DNA from: Solitalea koreensis
Lineage (GTDB): Bacteria; Bacteroidota; Bacteroidia; Sphingobacteriales; Sphingobacteriaceae
Direction of reading: 5' to 3'
Assembly (NCBI RefSeq): GCF_900182575.1
Contig: NZ_FXSZ01000008.1
Coordinates: 65,094 to 129,093 of the forward strand
DNA length: 64,000 nucleotides
Shown here: in pieces, positions 1 through 9,395 of the stretch
How the letters are laid out: every line of letters starts with the position of its first letter
Position numbering within the stretch: the stretch's first letter is position 1
Notes under the pieces: model-generated
Database searches by the model: none
Seen by the model: only the letters and a program-made list of their open reading frames with translations
Told to the model about the DNA's origin: nothing
Translations under genes and position numbers: made by a program

Positions 1-1
1 C

Positions 2-3000
2 CAATACAATGGTACCGTGCCGGTGGCTGCATTCACGGCGCCTAGTCCGGTATGTCAAGGTGCTGCTGTACAGCTGGATGCCGCTACTTCTTCGACAGGC
101 GTCAGTCCGATAGTAGATTACCGTTTTGAAGTATTAGATGGAGGAGTTGTAGTAAGAACAGTTAATGGTTCTAATCCGATTCAGCAATTTACATTCCCTG
201 TTCTATCTACAAGTAAAACCTATCAGGTGCAGTTAACAGTAACAACGGCTGCAGGATGTACCAATACTTCAACTGTTCAAGATATAACGGTTAATCCGAT
301 GCCAGATGCAATCGCAACTGTTAAAGAGCCTAATGTATGTGCAGTAGCTGGAAAAATTGTGGACTTAACCAACTGGGTTATGATAACAAACAATGTTGCC
401 GGCACGGTTACCTACAGCGGCACCGGCGTGACGGGTACTACCTTTGACCCGAACACTCCGGGGCTGGTTATGGACGGGGCCAATACAATCAATTACCTGG
501 TAACGGGGAACGACGGAAGCTGTACGACCAGCGGATCGTTTGTGATCAATGTACGTCCTTTACCGATCATCACAACACAACCTTTAGGACAAACAATCTG
601 TGCAGGCGGTACTACAACATTATCAGTAACAACAAGCGTCACATCAGGGTCTTTATATTATCAATGGTACGAACAAACCTTAGGTAAATTGTCTGGCCAA
701 ACTGGTTCAAGCTTAGTGGTAAATACACCTGGTATTTATTATGTAGAAGTGATGAGTGACTTCGCTTGCCCAATAACATCAAGCACGGCTTCAGTAATTA
801 TTAATCCTATACCTGAAGCGAAATTTGAGGTTCCAAGTTCATGTTCTTCAGTAAGTGGTACTGTTTTCGATGCTTCTGCAAGTACAGTCGTAGCTCCGGC
901 AAACATTGCAAGGTATATTTGGAACTTTGGTGATGGCAACACTGCAACGGTAACAACTCCTACCGTAACGCATGCCTACACAGCGGTTGGTCAGTATAAT
1001 GTTACTTTAACTGTGGAGACAGATCAAACGCCGAGTTGTTCAAACCCAACTACTCAGATGTACAACTTTGTTGGAACAAGCCCTGTTGTTGATTTTAACA
1101 TAACAAATAATGCAATTTGTTCTCAGGATTCAATTCATTTACAAAGCACCGCAACAGTTGCAGTAGGTACTATTAAAACTTACGATTGGCAATTCTTTGA
1201 GAGTGGTAAACGAATAGGGGTCCTTGTTAAGAATCTACCTGATGTGTACGCTACATTCCCTAAAGATTCGGTAGATAGAAACTATGAAGTAAAATTAGTG
1301 ATTACTACAGAAGGAGGATGTGTGGATAGTTCCGCATTGAAACCATTTACAATTAAGGCATTACCAAAAATCGCAATAAATATTACTAATAAAGAGGTTT
1401 GTTTCACTCCAGGGCTCATTACTATTAATGTAACACCAGCTACGGGTGGAGTGTTAACAGGAGCCGGAATAGTGGCAGGTACGAATCAGTTTGATCCAAT
1501 GGTTGCAGGTGTAGGTAAGCATGGTATCAGATTCACTTATACTGACCCTGTTACAACCTGCATTAATTCAATTACCGACACCATTACAGTTCGGCCACTG
1601 CCATCCCCTACCATTACGGCAAGCAGTGATGAAACCTGTCAAAACGAGACGATTAAACTTAAAACAGAGCTTGCTGCTTTTTATCAATGGTTTAAAAACG
1701 GTAGCATAATAACAGGGGCTACTGATTCAATTTTAAATGTTTCAGAAGTGGGCACTTTTGATTACACAGTTGCAGTAACCAATGTTTACGGTTGTATGCA
1801 ATTATCTTCGCCATATACAATTACTATTTGGCCAAAACCAGTTGCTGCGTTTACAGTACCAGCTAACTGTAGTGTAGTTGATACTGCAACATTTATTAAC
1901 AACAGTACAATCAGTAATCTTTCGCCTCTGACTTATAAGTGGAGTTTCGGTGAACCAGATAATCTGAATAACACTTATACAGCTAAAGACGGTAAGTATC
2001 AATATGATAGACCGGGCAAAAAACAGGTTAAATTAATAGTAACTAGTATTAATGGTTGCGTTGATAGCTTAACTAAAGAGTTCATTATGTTGGGCACAAA
2101 ACCAAAAGCTGACTTCTACTTCAAAGGTAAAGCCAATGCTTGTGCCGGAGATTCGCTTGTGATGCGTGATACCAGTATAAATAAAATTGGTGTAGCTTAT
2201 GATTTTACCTGGGCTATTTATGATGGACCTACTAATCTGAACTTAACGATAGATAAACGAAATCAGGTGAGTATTTATCTGGATCCTGCTTGGGCTGGAA
2301 AAACGTTAACAGCAAAAATGAAACTTGTTACAGAGTATGGATGTGCCGATAGTACTTCTAAACCATTCCAAGTCTTTGCTAAACCAACGGTATCACTTAA
2401 TATACCTCAGGATACAGTTTGTATAAATGTTCCTGCCTTCCCGCTTACTGGTGGAGCACCTGGCCCAGGTATCTATTCGATGCTGAATGGAGGCAAGGGT
2501 ATTTACAAATCAACCTTCTACCCTGATTCTGCAGGTGCCGGTATTCATGAAATTATGTATACTTATACTGACCCGCTCACTGGTTGTAGTACTTCTAAAC
2601 TTGATACCATAACGGTGTTCGATTTGCCAACCGTGAAAATCTCAGCCAGCAGTTCTACACAATTCTGTAAAGGTGATAGTGTTGTCTTAAAAGCGAGTCC
2701 ATTAGCCTACAGATTCCAGTGGAGAAAAAACAACGTAGATATTGCCGGCGCAACGAAAGATACATTTGTTGCTCTTGATAGTGCTCGATATTCTGTGATT
2801 GCGTACAATCAAGGAGGTTGTACCGCCACTGATTCAATTAATGTTACTGTTTGGGCAAAACCTATTGCAGCTTTTGTTTCTCCTTCAGATTGTGTGATTG
2901 ATGTAACAACATTTGTTAACAACAGCACCATTGCAGATGGATCGGTACTTACTTATCTGTGGGATTTTGGAGATGGCACTACTTCAACTTCAAAAGTTGG

Positions 3001-4153
3001 TGTTCATCAATATAAAACCGCTGGAACAAAAACGGTGACGTTAACAGTTAAATCGCCTCATTGCGAGGACAAACAGATACACACCTTTGATATCAATGCT
3101 CAACCTCAGGCCGACTTTGTAATCAAATCGCAGCAGCCTTATTGTGTGAACGATGGGTTGATCTTTGAAGACCGTTCAACAATTGCTTTCGGTGCTATTA
3201 CAACTTGGAAATGGCAATTCTTTGAAGGTGGTGTAGATATAACCAATAATGTGGTAATTGAAAACAATGGCACAAAACGAATCATTGCTCATATGCCTTC
3301 AAGTACTACGCCTAAAAATTACATGGCGAGGTTGACCGTTTACAGTGCAGGAACCTGCTTCACAATAAAAGATCAACTGTTTACGGTTAATCCAAACCCA
3401 ATTGCTTCATTAGCTCCTTTTGCCCCGGTTTGCTTGAATCAAGATCAGGTAGTGCTTACCGGAGGTATGGGTGTTAGCGGATTCGTAGTCGGAAAAGGTT
3501 TCTACTCCGGAGCCGGTGTGGTGGATAATATTTTCAAACCGTATATGGTAGGACCTGGTGTACAGAAAATCTATTACACCTTTACCAATGAGTATAATTG
3601 CGCCGACGTTAAATCACAAGACATTGTGGTTAATGATTTACCGGTAATTGATTGCAAAGACTTTGATGTATTAATAGGCAATTCAATTAACTTAAATGTG
3701 GCATTGAAATCATCCGAAAGCAAAAGCTACACTTATCAATGGTCACCGGGGACCGGATTAAGCGATCCTACTATTGCAGATCCGACACTTACTCCAAGTG
3801 CGGATATGGATTATACCGTAACCGTAACAAATGCAGAAGGATGTATATCTCAATGTCATGTTCATGTAAATGTGTTGCCAAACATCAATCCTCCTAACGC
3901 ATTTACACCAAACGGTGATGGTAAAAATGATTATTGGGAAATACCAGGCGCTGAAAAATATCCAAATGCAGAAGTGTATGTATTTAACCGTTATGGAGAA
4001 AAGATATTCTATTCAAATGGATACAGCGAAAATCAAAGATGGGATGGACGTGTAGATGGCAAACCGGTTCCGACCGCTACTTACTATTTCATTTTCAAAC
4101 CAAATAAAGATCAGTTGAAACCATTTGCAGGAGGAGTAACAGTTATGTATTAA
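2..4153 (+). CDS. PKD/Ig-repeat surface protein with type B T9SS C-terminal domain (5' end outside window)
   Basis: The frame is open to the left edge, so the true start and signal peptide lie outside; about 1383 codons are visible. The C-terminal ~85 residues (NAFTPNGDGKND, then VYVFNRYGEKIF, WDGR and a final GGVTVMY) match the CHU_C / gliding motility-associated C-terminal domain, the type B signal for the type IX secretion system, so the protein is probably exported to the cell surface or released. The body is a ~341-residue super-repeat: an Ig-like unit marked by QW (visible residues ~216, 556, 900, 1241), a PKD domain marked by FGDG or FGEP (~302, 643, 983) and a glycine-rich unit ending in FTYTDP-like text. 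The likely role is adhesion or binding of extracellular polymer (inference). It ends at a strong terminator shared with the converging downstream gene. A stretch around 400-555 is richer in G+C than its surroundings. Confidence 0.9.
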   Translation, partial: QYNGTVPVAAFTAPSPVCQGAAVQLDAATSSTGVSPIVDYRFEVLDGGVVVRTVNGSNPIQQFTFPVLSTSKTYQVQLTVTTAAGCTNTSTVQDITVNPMPDAIATVKEPNVCAVAGKIVDLTNWVMITNNVAGTVTYSGTGVTGTTFDPNTPGLVMDGANTINYLVTGNDGSCTTSGSFVINVRPLPIITTQPLGQTICAGGTTTLSVTTSVTSGSLYYQWYEQTLGKLSGQTGSSLVVNTPGIYYVEVMSDFACPITSSTASVIINPIPEAKFEVPSSCSSVSGTVFDASASTVVAPANIARYIWNFGDGNTATVTTPTVTHAYTAVGQYNVTLTVETDQTPSCSNPTTQMYNFVGTSPVVDFNITNNAICSQDSIHLQSTATVAVGTIKTYDWQFFESGKRIGVLVKNLPDVYATFPKDSVDRNYEVKLVITTEGGCVDSSALKPFTIKALPKIAINITNKEVCFTPGLITINVTPATGGVLTGAGIVAGTNQFDPMVAGVGKHGIRFTYTDPVTTCINSITDTITVRPLPSPTITASSDETCQNETIKLKTELAAFYQWFKNGSIITGATDSILNVSEVGTFDYTVAVTNVYGCMQLSSPYTITIWPKPVAAFTVPANCSVVDTATFINNSTISNLSPLTYKWSFGEPDNLNNTYTAKDGKYQYDRPGKKQVKLIVTSINGCVDSLTKEFIMLGTKPKADFYFKGKANACAGDSLVMRDTSINKIGVAYDFTWAIYDGPTNLNLTIDKRNQVSIYLDPAWAGKTLTAKMKLVTEYGCADSTSKPFQVFAKPTVSLNIPQDTVCINVPAFPLTGGAPGPGIYSMLNGGKGIYKSTFYPDSAGAGIHEIMYTYTDPLTGCSTSKLDTITVFDLPTVKISASSSTQFCKGDSVVLKASPLAYRFQWRKNNVDIAGATKDTFVALDSARYSVIAYNQGGCTATDSINVTVWAKPIAAFVSPSDCVIDVTTFVNNSTIADGSVLTYLWDFGDGTTSTSKVGVHQYKTAGTKTVTLTVKSPHCEDKQIHTFDINAQPQADFVIKSQQPYCVNDGLIFEDRSTIAFGAITTWKWQFFEGGVDITNNVVIENNGTKRIIAHMPSSTTPKNYMARLTVYSAGTCFTIKDQLFTVNPNPIASLAPFAPVCLNQDQVVLTGGMGVSGFVVGKGFYSGAGVVDNIFKPYMVGPGVQKIYYTFTNEYNCADVKSQDIVVNDLPVIDCKDFDVLIGNSINLNVALKSSESKSYTYQWSPGTGLSDPTIADPTLTPSADMDYTVTVTNAEGCISQCHVHVNVLPNINPPNAFTPNGDGKNDYWEIPGAEKYPNAEVYVFNRYGEKIFYSNGYSENQRWDGRVDGKPVPTATYYFIFKPNKDQLKPFAGGVTVMY

Positions 4154-4168
4154 ATTCTAATAGCTTCT

Positions 4169-4212
4169 AAAAAAAGCGAGTGTCCCAAAAATTTTGGGAC
4201 ACTCGCTTTTTT
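4169..4212. terminator. Bidirectional intrinsic terminator
   Basis: A perfect inverted repeat with 11-bp arms (GCGAGTGTCCC / GGGACACTCGC) around an AAAAATTTT centre is flanked by A7 on the left and T6 on the right. It therefore works in both directions and separates the converging PKD-protein gene and the S4-domain gene. Confidence 0.9.
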
Positions 4213-4255
4213 ATTTTTAAGATGAGTTATGTTATGAACTGAAGTTGATGAAAAC

Positions 4256-4645
4256 TTAATCTCCGCTATCGCGCAAATCATCAAGAGTGCGTCGGTCTTT
4301 TTTGGTAGGGCGTCCGGTACCGCGATCTCTGGTAAAAACAGGAGAAGTAAAAACCGACATATGTCTTGGCGTTTCTGAAGGTGGTGTAAGGTCCTCATAA
4401 TACAAAACAGCTGTTGGAGCATCCATTCTTTTATCTAAGAGTCCGGTTACTTTAATAATCTTTCGTTCAATTCCTTTTTGAACAGAATACACCTCTCCAA
4501 CCTTTACTACGCTTGCCGGCTTTACGTTATGTCCATCTAGCTTCACTTTTCCACCTTTACATGCATCAGCCGCCAGGCTTCTGGTTTTGAAGATTCTGAT
4601 TGCCCACAAATACTTATCGATCCGTAATTTCTCTGATTCATTCAT
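4256..4645 (-). CDS. hslR: S4-domain RNA-binding protein, Hsp15-like
   Basis: 129 residues. An S4 RNA-binding fold covers about residues 8-70, starting with LRIDKYLWAIRIFKTRS and including GGKVKLDG, the usual S4 core. The basic tail (RDRGTGRPTKKDRR) resembles Hsp15, which in E. coli binds 50S subunits carrying stalled nascent chains and helps recycle them. The match rests on domain and length; a more general S4 protein is possible. It is monocistronic, convergent with the PKD-protein gene, and transcribed away from dapD, with which it shares a 166-bp upstream region. Confidence 0.8.
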   Translation of the reverse strand: MNESEKLRIDKYLWAIRIFKTRSLAADACKGGKVKLDGHNVKPASVVKVGEVYSVQKGIERKIIKVTGLLDKRMDAPTAVLYYEDLTPPSETPRHMSVFTSPVFTRDRGTGRPTKKDRRTLDDLRDSGD

Positions 4646-4735
4646 ATTACGAAATTAGTTAAATATTAAGATGAAACCTGCAATTTTAGCAAACACACTC
4701 TCATTCTCTAGCGTTACTCAAGAAAAATTGCGTTA

Positions 4736-4766
4736 TTTGCATTTTCTTAATTTAAGATTACCTTTT
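4736..4766 (+). promoter_or_regulatory. Candidate Bacteroidota-type promoter of dapD
   Basis: TTTG (4736-4739), 19 bp, then TACCTTTT (4759-4766), which matches the -33/-7 consensus TTTG / TAnnTTTG at all but the last base. The leader would be about 40 nt long before the dapD ATG. Confidence 0.5.
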
Positions 4767-4811
4767 AATCTCCTAAATAATTAATTACATACATTCTATA
4801 AAAATCAAAAA

Positions 4812-5633
4812 ATGCCAATAACTGCTTTAAAAGAAAAAATAGAAAAAGCTTGGGAAGATCGTTCATTGCTTAATTACAGCGATTTTGTAATTGCGATTGA
4901 AGACGTTATAGAACGATTAGATAAAGGAGAATTACGCGTTGCTGAACCTATTGTAGGTCAGTGGCATGTAAATGACTGGATCAAGAAAGCTGTGATCATG
5001 TATTTCCCAACTCAAGAGATGCAAGAAATCAAAGCGGGACCATTTGTTTTTAATGATAAGATCAAATTAAAAACAGATTTCGCCAAAACCGGTGTTCGTG
5101 TGGTACCTCATGGCCTAGCGCGTTATGGTTCTTACTTAGCCAAAGGTGTGATTATGATGCCTTCCTATGTTAACATTGGAGCTTACGTTGACGAAGGTAC
5201 CATGGTTGACACTTGGGCAACTGTTGGTTCATGCGCACAAATTGGAAAACATGTCCATTTAAGTGGTGGTGTTGGCATTGGTGGTGTATTAGAACCTGTT
5301 CAGGCGGCACCAGTGATTATTGAAGATGGCTGTTTCCTTGGTTCACGTGCAATTGTTGTTGAAGGTGTTCGTGTAGAAAAAGAAGCTGTTTTAGGTGCAA
5401 ACGTTGTTCTTACTGCTTCAACTAAAATTATTGATGTAAGCGGATTTGAACCTAAAGAGTATAAAGGAGTAGTTCCGGCCCGTTCAGTAGTAATTCCAGG
5501 TAGCTATACCAAGAAATTCAATGCTGGCGAATTTCAAGTACCTTGTGCCCTTATCATTGGTAAGCGTAAAGAAAGTACTGACTTAAAAACTTCGTTAAAC
5601 AACGCATTACGTGATTACAACGTTGCTGTTTAA
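4812..5633 (+). CDS. dapD: 2,3,4,5-tetrahydropyridine-2,6-dicarboxylate N-succinyltransferase
   Basis: 273 residues, the normal DapD length. The enzyme succinylates tetrahydrodipicolinate in the succinylase branch of lysine and meso-diaminopimelate synthesis, feeding peptidoglycan. An N-terminal helical part is followed from about residue 100 by hexapeptide repeats of the left-handed beta-helix (for example GAYVDEGTMVDTWATVGS near residue 120 and GGVGIGGVLEP), then a C-terminal VPARSVVIPG loop typical of the family. The ATG has an A-rich upstream stretch and no Shine-Dalgarno, as is usual in this phylum. A strong terminator follows, so the unit is probably monocistronic. No other dap genes are nearby. 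Confidence 0.96.
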   Translation: MPITALKEKIEKAWEDRSLLNYSDFVIAIEDVIERLDKGELRVAEPIVGQWHVNDWIKKAVIMYFPTQEMQEIKAGPFVFNDKIKLKTDFAKTGVRVVPHGLARYGSYLAKGVIMMPSYVNIGAYVDEGTMVDTWATVGSCAQIGKHVHLSGGVGIGGVLEPVQAAPVIIEDGCFLGSRAIVVEGVRVEKEAVLGANVVLTASTKIIDVSGFEPKEYKGVVPARSVVIPGSYTKKFNAGEFQVPCALIIGKRKESTDLKTSLNNALRDYNVAV

Positions 5634-5656
5634 TAATTAAAGAAATTTCTTTAATT

Positions 5657-5705
5657 AGGTATGAAGGAAGAACAGCGTTTCAGACTTCATACCTTTTTTA
5701 TTTTT
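5657..5705 (+). terminator. Intrinsic terminator of dapD
   Basis: 10-bp arms AGGTATGAAG (5657-5666) and CTTCATACCT (5685-5694), followed by TTTTTATTTTT. Confidence 0.85.
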
Positions 5706-5735
5706 AGTTTTGCAATAGATTTACGTTAAGGAAAT

Positions 5736-6296
5736 ATGCAGAAAGAAATCAATAATGCATTAGAAGTTTTAAATGCAGGAGGAACTATCCTCTACCCCAC
5801 CGATACAATTTGGGGAATTGGGTGCGATGCTACAAATCCGGAGGCAGTAGAAAAGGTTTTCAAGCTAAAAAATAGATCTGAAACGAAAAGCCTTATTATA
5901 CTCGTATCCAATATTAATGATATTGATAAGTACGTAAAAGAAGTTCCGGTTATTGCTTATGATTTAATAGAATACAGTGATAAACCGCTTACTATTATTT
6001 ATGACGGAGCTAAAAACTTAGCTGCAAATGCAATTAATGAAGATGGCAGCATTGGCATTCGGGTTGTAAAACATCCTTTTTGCGAGCATCTTTTACGTAA
6101 ATTCCGTAAACCCATCGTTTCAACTTCTGCAAATTTAAGCGGAGAACCTTCTCCTAAAAGTTTTTCCGATATCGATGAAGAAATCATTACAAGTGTTGAT
6201 TATGTTGTGGATTTCGAACAGGTTAAAAAAAGCGGACAGCCGTCAAGCATCATTAAACTTGGCGTGGGCGGACAGGTAAAAATCATTAGAAAATAA
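5736..6296 (+). CDS. Sua5/YrdC-family L-threonylcarbamoyladenylate synthase
   Basis: 186 residues, YrdC fold only (no C-terminal Sua5 domain). It makes threonylcarbamoyl-AMP from threonine, bicarbonate and ATP for the t6A37 modification of ANN-decoding tRNAs. Visible family motifs are GGTILYPTDTIWGIGCD near the start, KNRSETKSLI (the KxR...K nucleotide-binding signature) around residue 50 and STSANLSGEPSP near residue 130. A TAGTTTTG box at 5705-5712, just after the dapD terminator, could be its -7 element, but I see no clear -33 partner. The next gene, a CCA-adding enzyme, follows after 66 bp on the same strand, so the two tRNA-maturation genes may be cotranscribed. Confidence 0.92.
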   Translation: MQKEINNALEVLNAGGTILYPTDTIWGIGCDATNPEAVEKVFKLKNRSETKSLIILVSNINDIDKYVKEVPVIAYDLIEYSDKPLTIIYDGAKNLAANAINEDGSIGIRVVKHPFCEHLLRKFRKPIVSTSANLSGEPSPKSFSDIDEEIITSVDYVVDFEQVKKSGQPSSIIKLGVGGQVKIIRK

Positions 6297-6362
6297 TAAT
6301 TAGTTGATGGTTAACGGTTAATAGCAATTTCAGGCAATTCGTAACCAACAACAGAGAATCAA

Positions 6363-7811
6363 ATGAAAGCTCATCTAACAAATCCCATATTTAAAATCAT
6401 TTCTGAAGAAGCGCAAAAACTTAAGGTCGAAGCGTTTGTCATTGGAGGGTTTGTACGCGACATTTTTCTAAAGCGCAATTCAAAAGACGTGGACATTTTG
6501 GTATTAGGCAACGGCGTTGAATTTGCCACAGCAATAGCAAAAAGAGTTGGACTGGAAAAAAAGCTTGCTATCTTTAAAAACTTCGGAACGGCCATGCTGA
6601 AACTGGATGACCTGGAAGTAGAATTTGTTGGAGCTCGTAAAGAATCCTACCGCTCCCATTCCCGTAAACCCATTGTTGAAGAAGGCAATTTACAAGACGA
6701 TCAAAATCGCAGGGATTTTACCATCAACGCAATGGCTATTCGTTTGAATCCTGAACGTTTTGGCGAGCTGGTTGATCCATTTAATGGTATTGACGATCTG
6801 AATCATAAAACCATACGCACGCCGTTAGAACCTGGCATTACCTATTCTGATGATCCATTACGCATGATGCGAGCAATTCGTTTTGCCACTCAGCTTGAAT
6901 TTCAAATTGAAGAAAAATCGCTCCTGGCCATAACTGAAAATAAAGAGCGCATAAAAATAGTGTCCGCTGAGCGCGTAACCGACGAGCTGAATAAAATCAT
7001 CTTAGCTAGAAAACCTTCTATCGGTTTTAAACTATTGTTTGATACCGGCTTATTGGAACTGATCTTCCCTCAAATGGTAGCCCTCTACGGTGTGGAAACC
7101 ATAAACGGTCGTTCTCATAAAGATAATTTTTACCACACTTTACAAGTTCTTGACAATATCTGTCACGATACTGATGACCTATGGCTTCGCTGGGCAGCAA
7201 TTTTACATGATATTGCCAAACCGGCTACCAAACGTTTTGATCCGGAACAAGGATGGACTTTTCATGGACACGAAGATCGAGGAGCCCGTATGGTTCCTAA
7301 AATTTTCCGTCAGCTTAAATTGCCTTTAAATGAAAAGATGAAGTTTGTGGAGAAAATGGTACAGCTTCACCTTCGTCCCATTGTACTTGCGCAAGAAATT
7401 GTTACCGATTCAGCTGTACGTCGTTTACTTTTTGATGCCGGTGAAGATATTGAATCGTTAATGATTCTTTGTCATGCTGATGTAACCACCAAAAACGAGT
7501 ACAAGATTAAGAAGTACAAAAACAACTTTGAACTGGTAAAACAGAAGCTGAAAGATGTAGAAGAACGCGACCGAATGCGCAACTGGCAGCCGCCAGTTAC
7601 CGGTAACGACATTATGAAAATGTTTCATTTGCAAGCAGGAAAAGATGTTGGCATCCTTAAAAATCTTGTTCGTGAAGCCATTTTAGAAGGTGATATCAAA
7701 AACGACCGCCAACAAGCCCTTGAATTCATCCTTGAAAAAGGAGTCACCATGGGACTTATAGTATATGATCGTGCTCCGGAACCTGAAGAGAGTGATCAAA
7801 AACAGGTGTAA
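6363..7811 (+). CDS. cca: CCA tRNA nucleotidyltransferase with HD domain
   Basis: 482 residues. It adds or repairs the 3' CCA end of tRNAs using CTP and ATP; the tRNA genes in this window do not encode CCA, so such an enzyme is needed. The class II nucleotidyltransferase head shows GGFVRD at residues 28-33 and the catalytic DVD at 42-44, then the RRDFTINAMA motif and SDDPLRMMRAIRFATQL of the neck. A central HD domain (HTLQVLDN near 255, HDIAKP near 282, HGHEDRGA) suggests an additional phosphohydrolase activity, as in many bacterial two-domain versions. A poly(A) polymerase identity is possible in principle but the length and HD domain favour the CCA enzyme. Confidence 0.93.
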   Translation: MKAHLTNPIFKIISEEAQKLKVEAFVIGGFVRDIFLKRNSKDVDILVLGNGVEFATAIAKRVGLEKKLAIFKNFGTAMLKLDDLEVEFVGARKESYRSHSRKPIVEEGNLQDDQNRRDFTINAMAIRLNPERFGELVDPFNGIDDLNHKTIRTPLEPGITYSDDPLRMMRAIRFATQLEFQIEEKSLLAITENKERIKIVSAERVTDELNKIILARKPSIGFKLLFDTGLLELIFPQMVALYGVETINGRSHKDNFYHTLQVLDNICHDTDDLWLRWAAILHDIAKPATKRFDPEQGWTFHGHEDRGARMVPKIFRQLKLPLNEKMKFVEKMVQLHLRPIVLAQEIVTDSAVRRLLFDAGEDIESLMILCHADVTTKNEYKIKKYKNNFELVKQKLKDVEERDRMRNWQPPVTGNDIMKMFHLQAGKDVGILKNLVREAILEGDIKNDRQQALEFILEKGVTMGLIVYDRAPEPEESDQKQV

Positions 7812-7852
7812 TGATTATTGATAATAATTAATGGTTACTAAAGGTTAGTTAT

Positions 7853-7889
7853 AAAAAAGGTGACAAAGGTTGATTTTGCCACCTTTTTT
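7853..7889. terminator. Bidirectional terminator between cca and creD
   Basis: Arms AAAAAAGGTG-A-CAAA and TTTG-C-CACCTTTTTT form a hairpin with a single internal mismatch, with A and T runs on both sides, between converging genes. Confidence 0.85.
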
Positions 7890-7910
7890 ACTTTCTACTT
7901 ATCAACCTAT

Positions 7911-9326
7911 TTAGCCCAAATTCAGTTGTTTGATGTTATACCAATCGATCTGGCGTGAAACAAGCATGATTAACGAAAGAATGACAAACAAACCAATACT
8001 ACCCATTAATAAGGCATAATCTTGTAACTGCAATAAAACGAACAGAAAAACGTAAAGTCCTGAAAGAATAATACCCATTAACATCATAAGCCCCAGACTC
8101 TTTAAAATGGTATAAGAATACCAACTAATTAAAGCAATGGTTACTCCGGATGAAATCATATAAGCGAAATTGAATGGAATTTGTTCAGTAAGTGATAATA
8201 AGAGAGAATAGAATATCACCAACGCCATTCCAACCAAAATATATTGGATGGGGTGAATACGTTTTTTGTTCACTATTTCAATAAAGAAAAATGCAGTAAA
8301 TGTGAGAGCGATGAACATTATGGCATATTTGGCCGAGCGGGAAACCTTTTGATAAAAATCAACTGGCATGATAAGGTTAACCCCAAAAGTAAAATCAGTA
8401 GCTGTATTTATTTTTCTTGAGGAGTCTTCTAAAACTACATTTTTTTCACTGGCATCTTCAAATCCATATTGATCCCCTACCCATTTCTGCGGAAAATTAC
8501 GATTCAATTCAAGAACCTTCCATTCTGCATTAAATCCGTTCTCTGTTATATCTCGCTTTTCCGGAAGAAATGCCCCAGAAAAACTTGGGGAATTCCAATT
8601 AGAGTTAATTACAACCTTGGTTTCAGTACCTAAAGGCCAAAAACTGATTTTTTTACTTCCGTTTAAATCCATATCAAAATTGAAATTAAATGCGTTTACA
8701 ACCATGGATTGATCAATAGCAAACGGAATAGTAACACCTGAATGGAATACTCCGCCGTTTTCAACCCCAGGATTCACTCCATAGGTTTTACCATTAATGG
8801 TTAATTTGATTACATCTTTAATTCCTCTTAAATCGCTAATACCAAGGGTTAAAAAAGCGTCTTCCCATAAAATGCTCTCCGGATTCACCTTCAAACCTTT
8901 CACATCGGGTTGCGAAAACCTACCGCCAAACTTTAACCTGGCATTATACAATATGGCCTTGTAAATACCTCGATAACGGATGGTCGGTACAATTTTCCCA
9001 CTTATTGCTAATTGCTCTGGTAAGAAATGGAGGAATGCTAGCGAAACCTCCTCTTTTCCGTCCCTGTCTTTCATTACAACACGATAAGGAACATTTAATA
9101 TCAATCCAGCTACGGTTTGCTCTTTCCCCCATTTAGCATAAATGTCTTTAACGGCTTCATCACGTGTTTGAGTTCGCTCTGATATCAGGTTTTGAATCAT
9201 TGCAGATGGAACTAATAACAGTAAGGACAAGAAACCGATCATAGATAGTTTGACAATTACCGCATTCTTCTCCCAGAAGCCCAATTGCCGTGAATCATTA
9301 AAATTTTCATTGTTTGATGTTTCCAT
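7911..9326 (-). CDS. creD: CreD-like inner-membrane protein
   Basis: 471 residues, matching the family best known from E. coli CreD (colicin E2 tolerance, envelope integrity; molecular role unclear). There is one membrane helix near residues 25-48, a large periplasmic domain with conserved PYRV, FLP and LGISDLRG-like text, then about five closely spaced membrane helices from ~335 to 460. The motif SFWPLGTETKVVINSNWNSP is characteristic of the family. It is the last gene of a three-gene minus-strand set (membrane protein, winged-helix regulator, creD). In many Bacteroidota creD is adjacent to a small winged-helix regulator, as here. A palindrome shared with the head of the cluster lies 29-47 bp upstream of its ATG. 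Confidence 0.9.
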   Translation of the reverse strand: METSNNENFNDSRQLGFWEKNAVIVKLSMIGFLSLLLLVPSAMIQNLISERTQTRDEAVKDIYAKWGKEQTVAGLILNVPYRVVMKDRDGKEEVSLAFLHFLPEQLAISGKIVPTIRYRGIYKAILYNARLKFGGRFSQPDVKGLKVNPESILWEDAFLTLGISDLRGIKDVIKLTINGKTYGVNPGVENGGVFHSGVTIPFAIDQSMVVNAFNFNFDMDLNGSKKISFWPLGTETKVVINSNWNSPSFSGAFLPEKRDITENGFNAEWKVLELNRNFPQKWVGDQYGFEDASEKNVVLEDSSRKINTATDFTFGVNLIMPVDFYQKVSRSAKYAIMFIALTFTAFFFIEIVNKKRIHPIQYILVGMALVIFYSLLLSLTEQIPFNFAYMISSGVTIALISWYSYTILKSLGLMMLMGIILSGLYVFLFVLLQLQDYALLMGSIGLFVILSLIMLVSRQIDWYNIKQLNLG

Positions 9327-9354
9327 ATTTTTGATTTAGATTTAAAATAAAAAG

Positions 9355-9373
9355 TACTTTGCATTTCAAAGTA
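9355..9373. promoter_or_regulatory. Palindromic operator candidate upstream of creD
   Basis: TACTTTG-CATTT-CAAAGTA, a perfect 7-bp inverted repeat with 5-bp spacer. A near-identical copy (6-bp arms, spacer CATAT) lies upstream of the first gene of the same cluster. The probable ligand is the winged-helix regulator encoded between them (inference). Confidence 0.65.
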
Positions 9374-9395
9374 TACGCATAAAAAAATTAGATTT

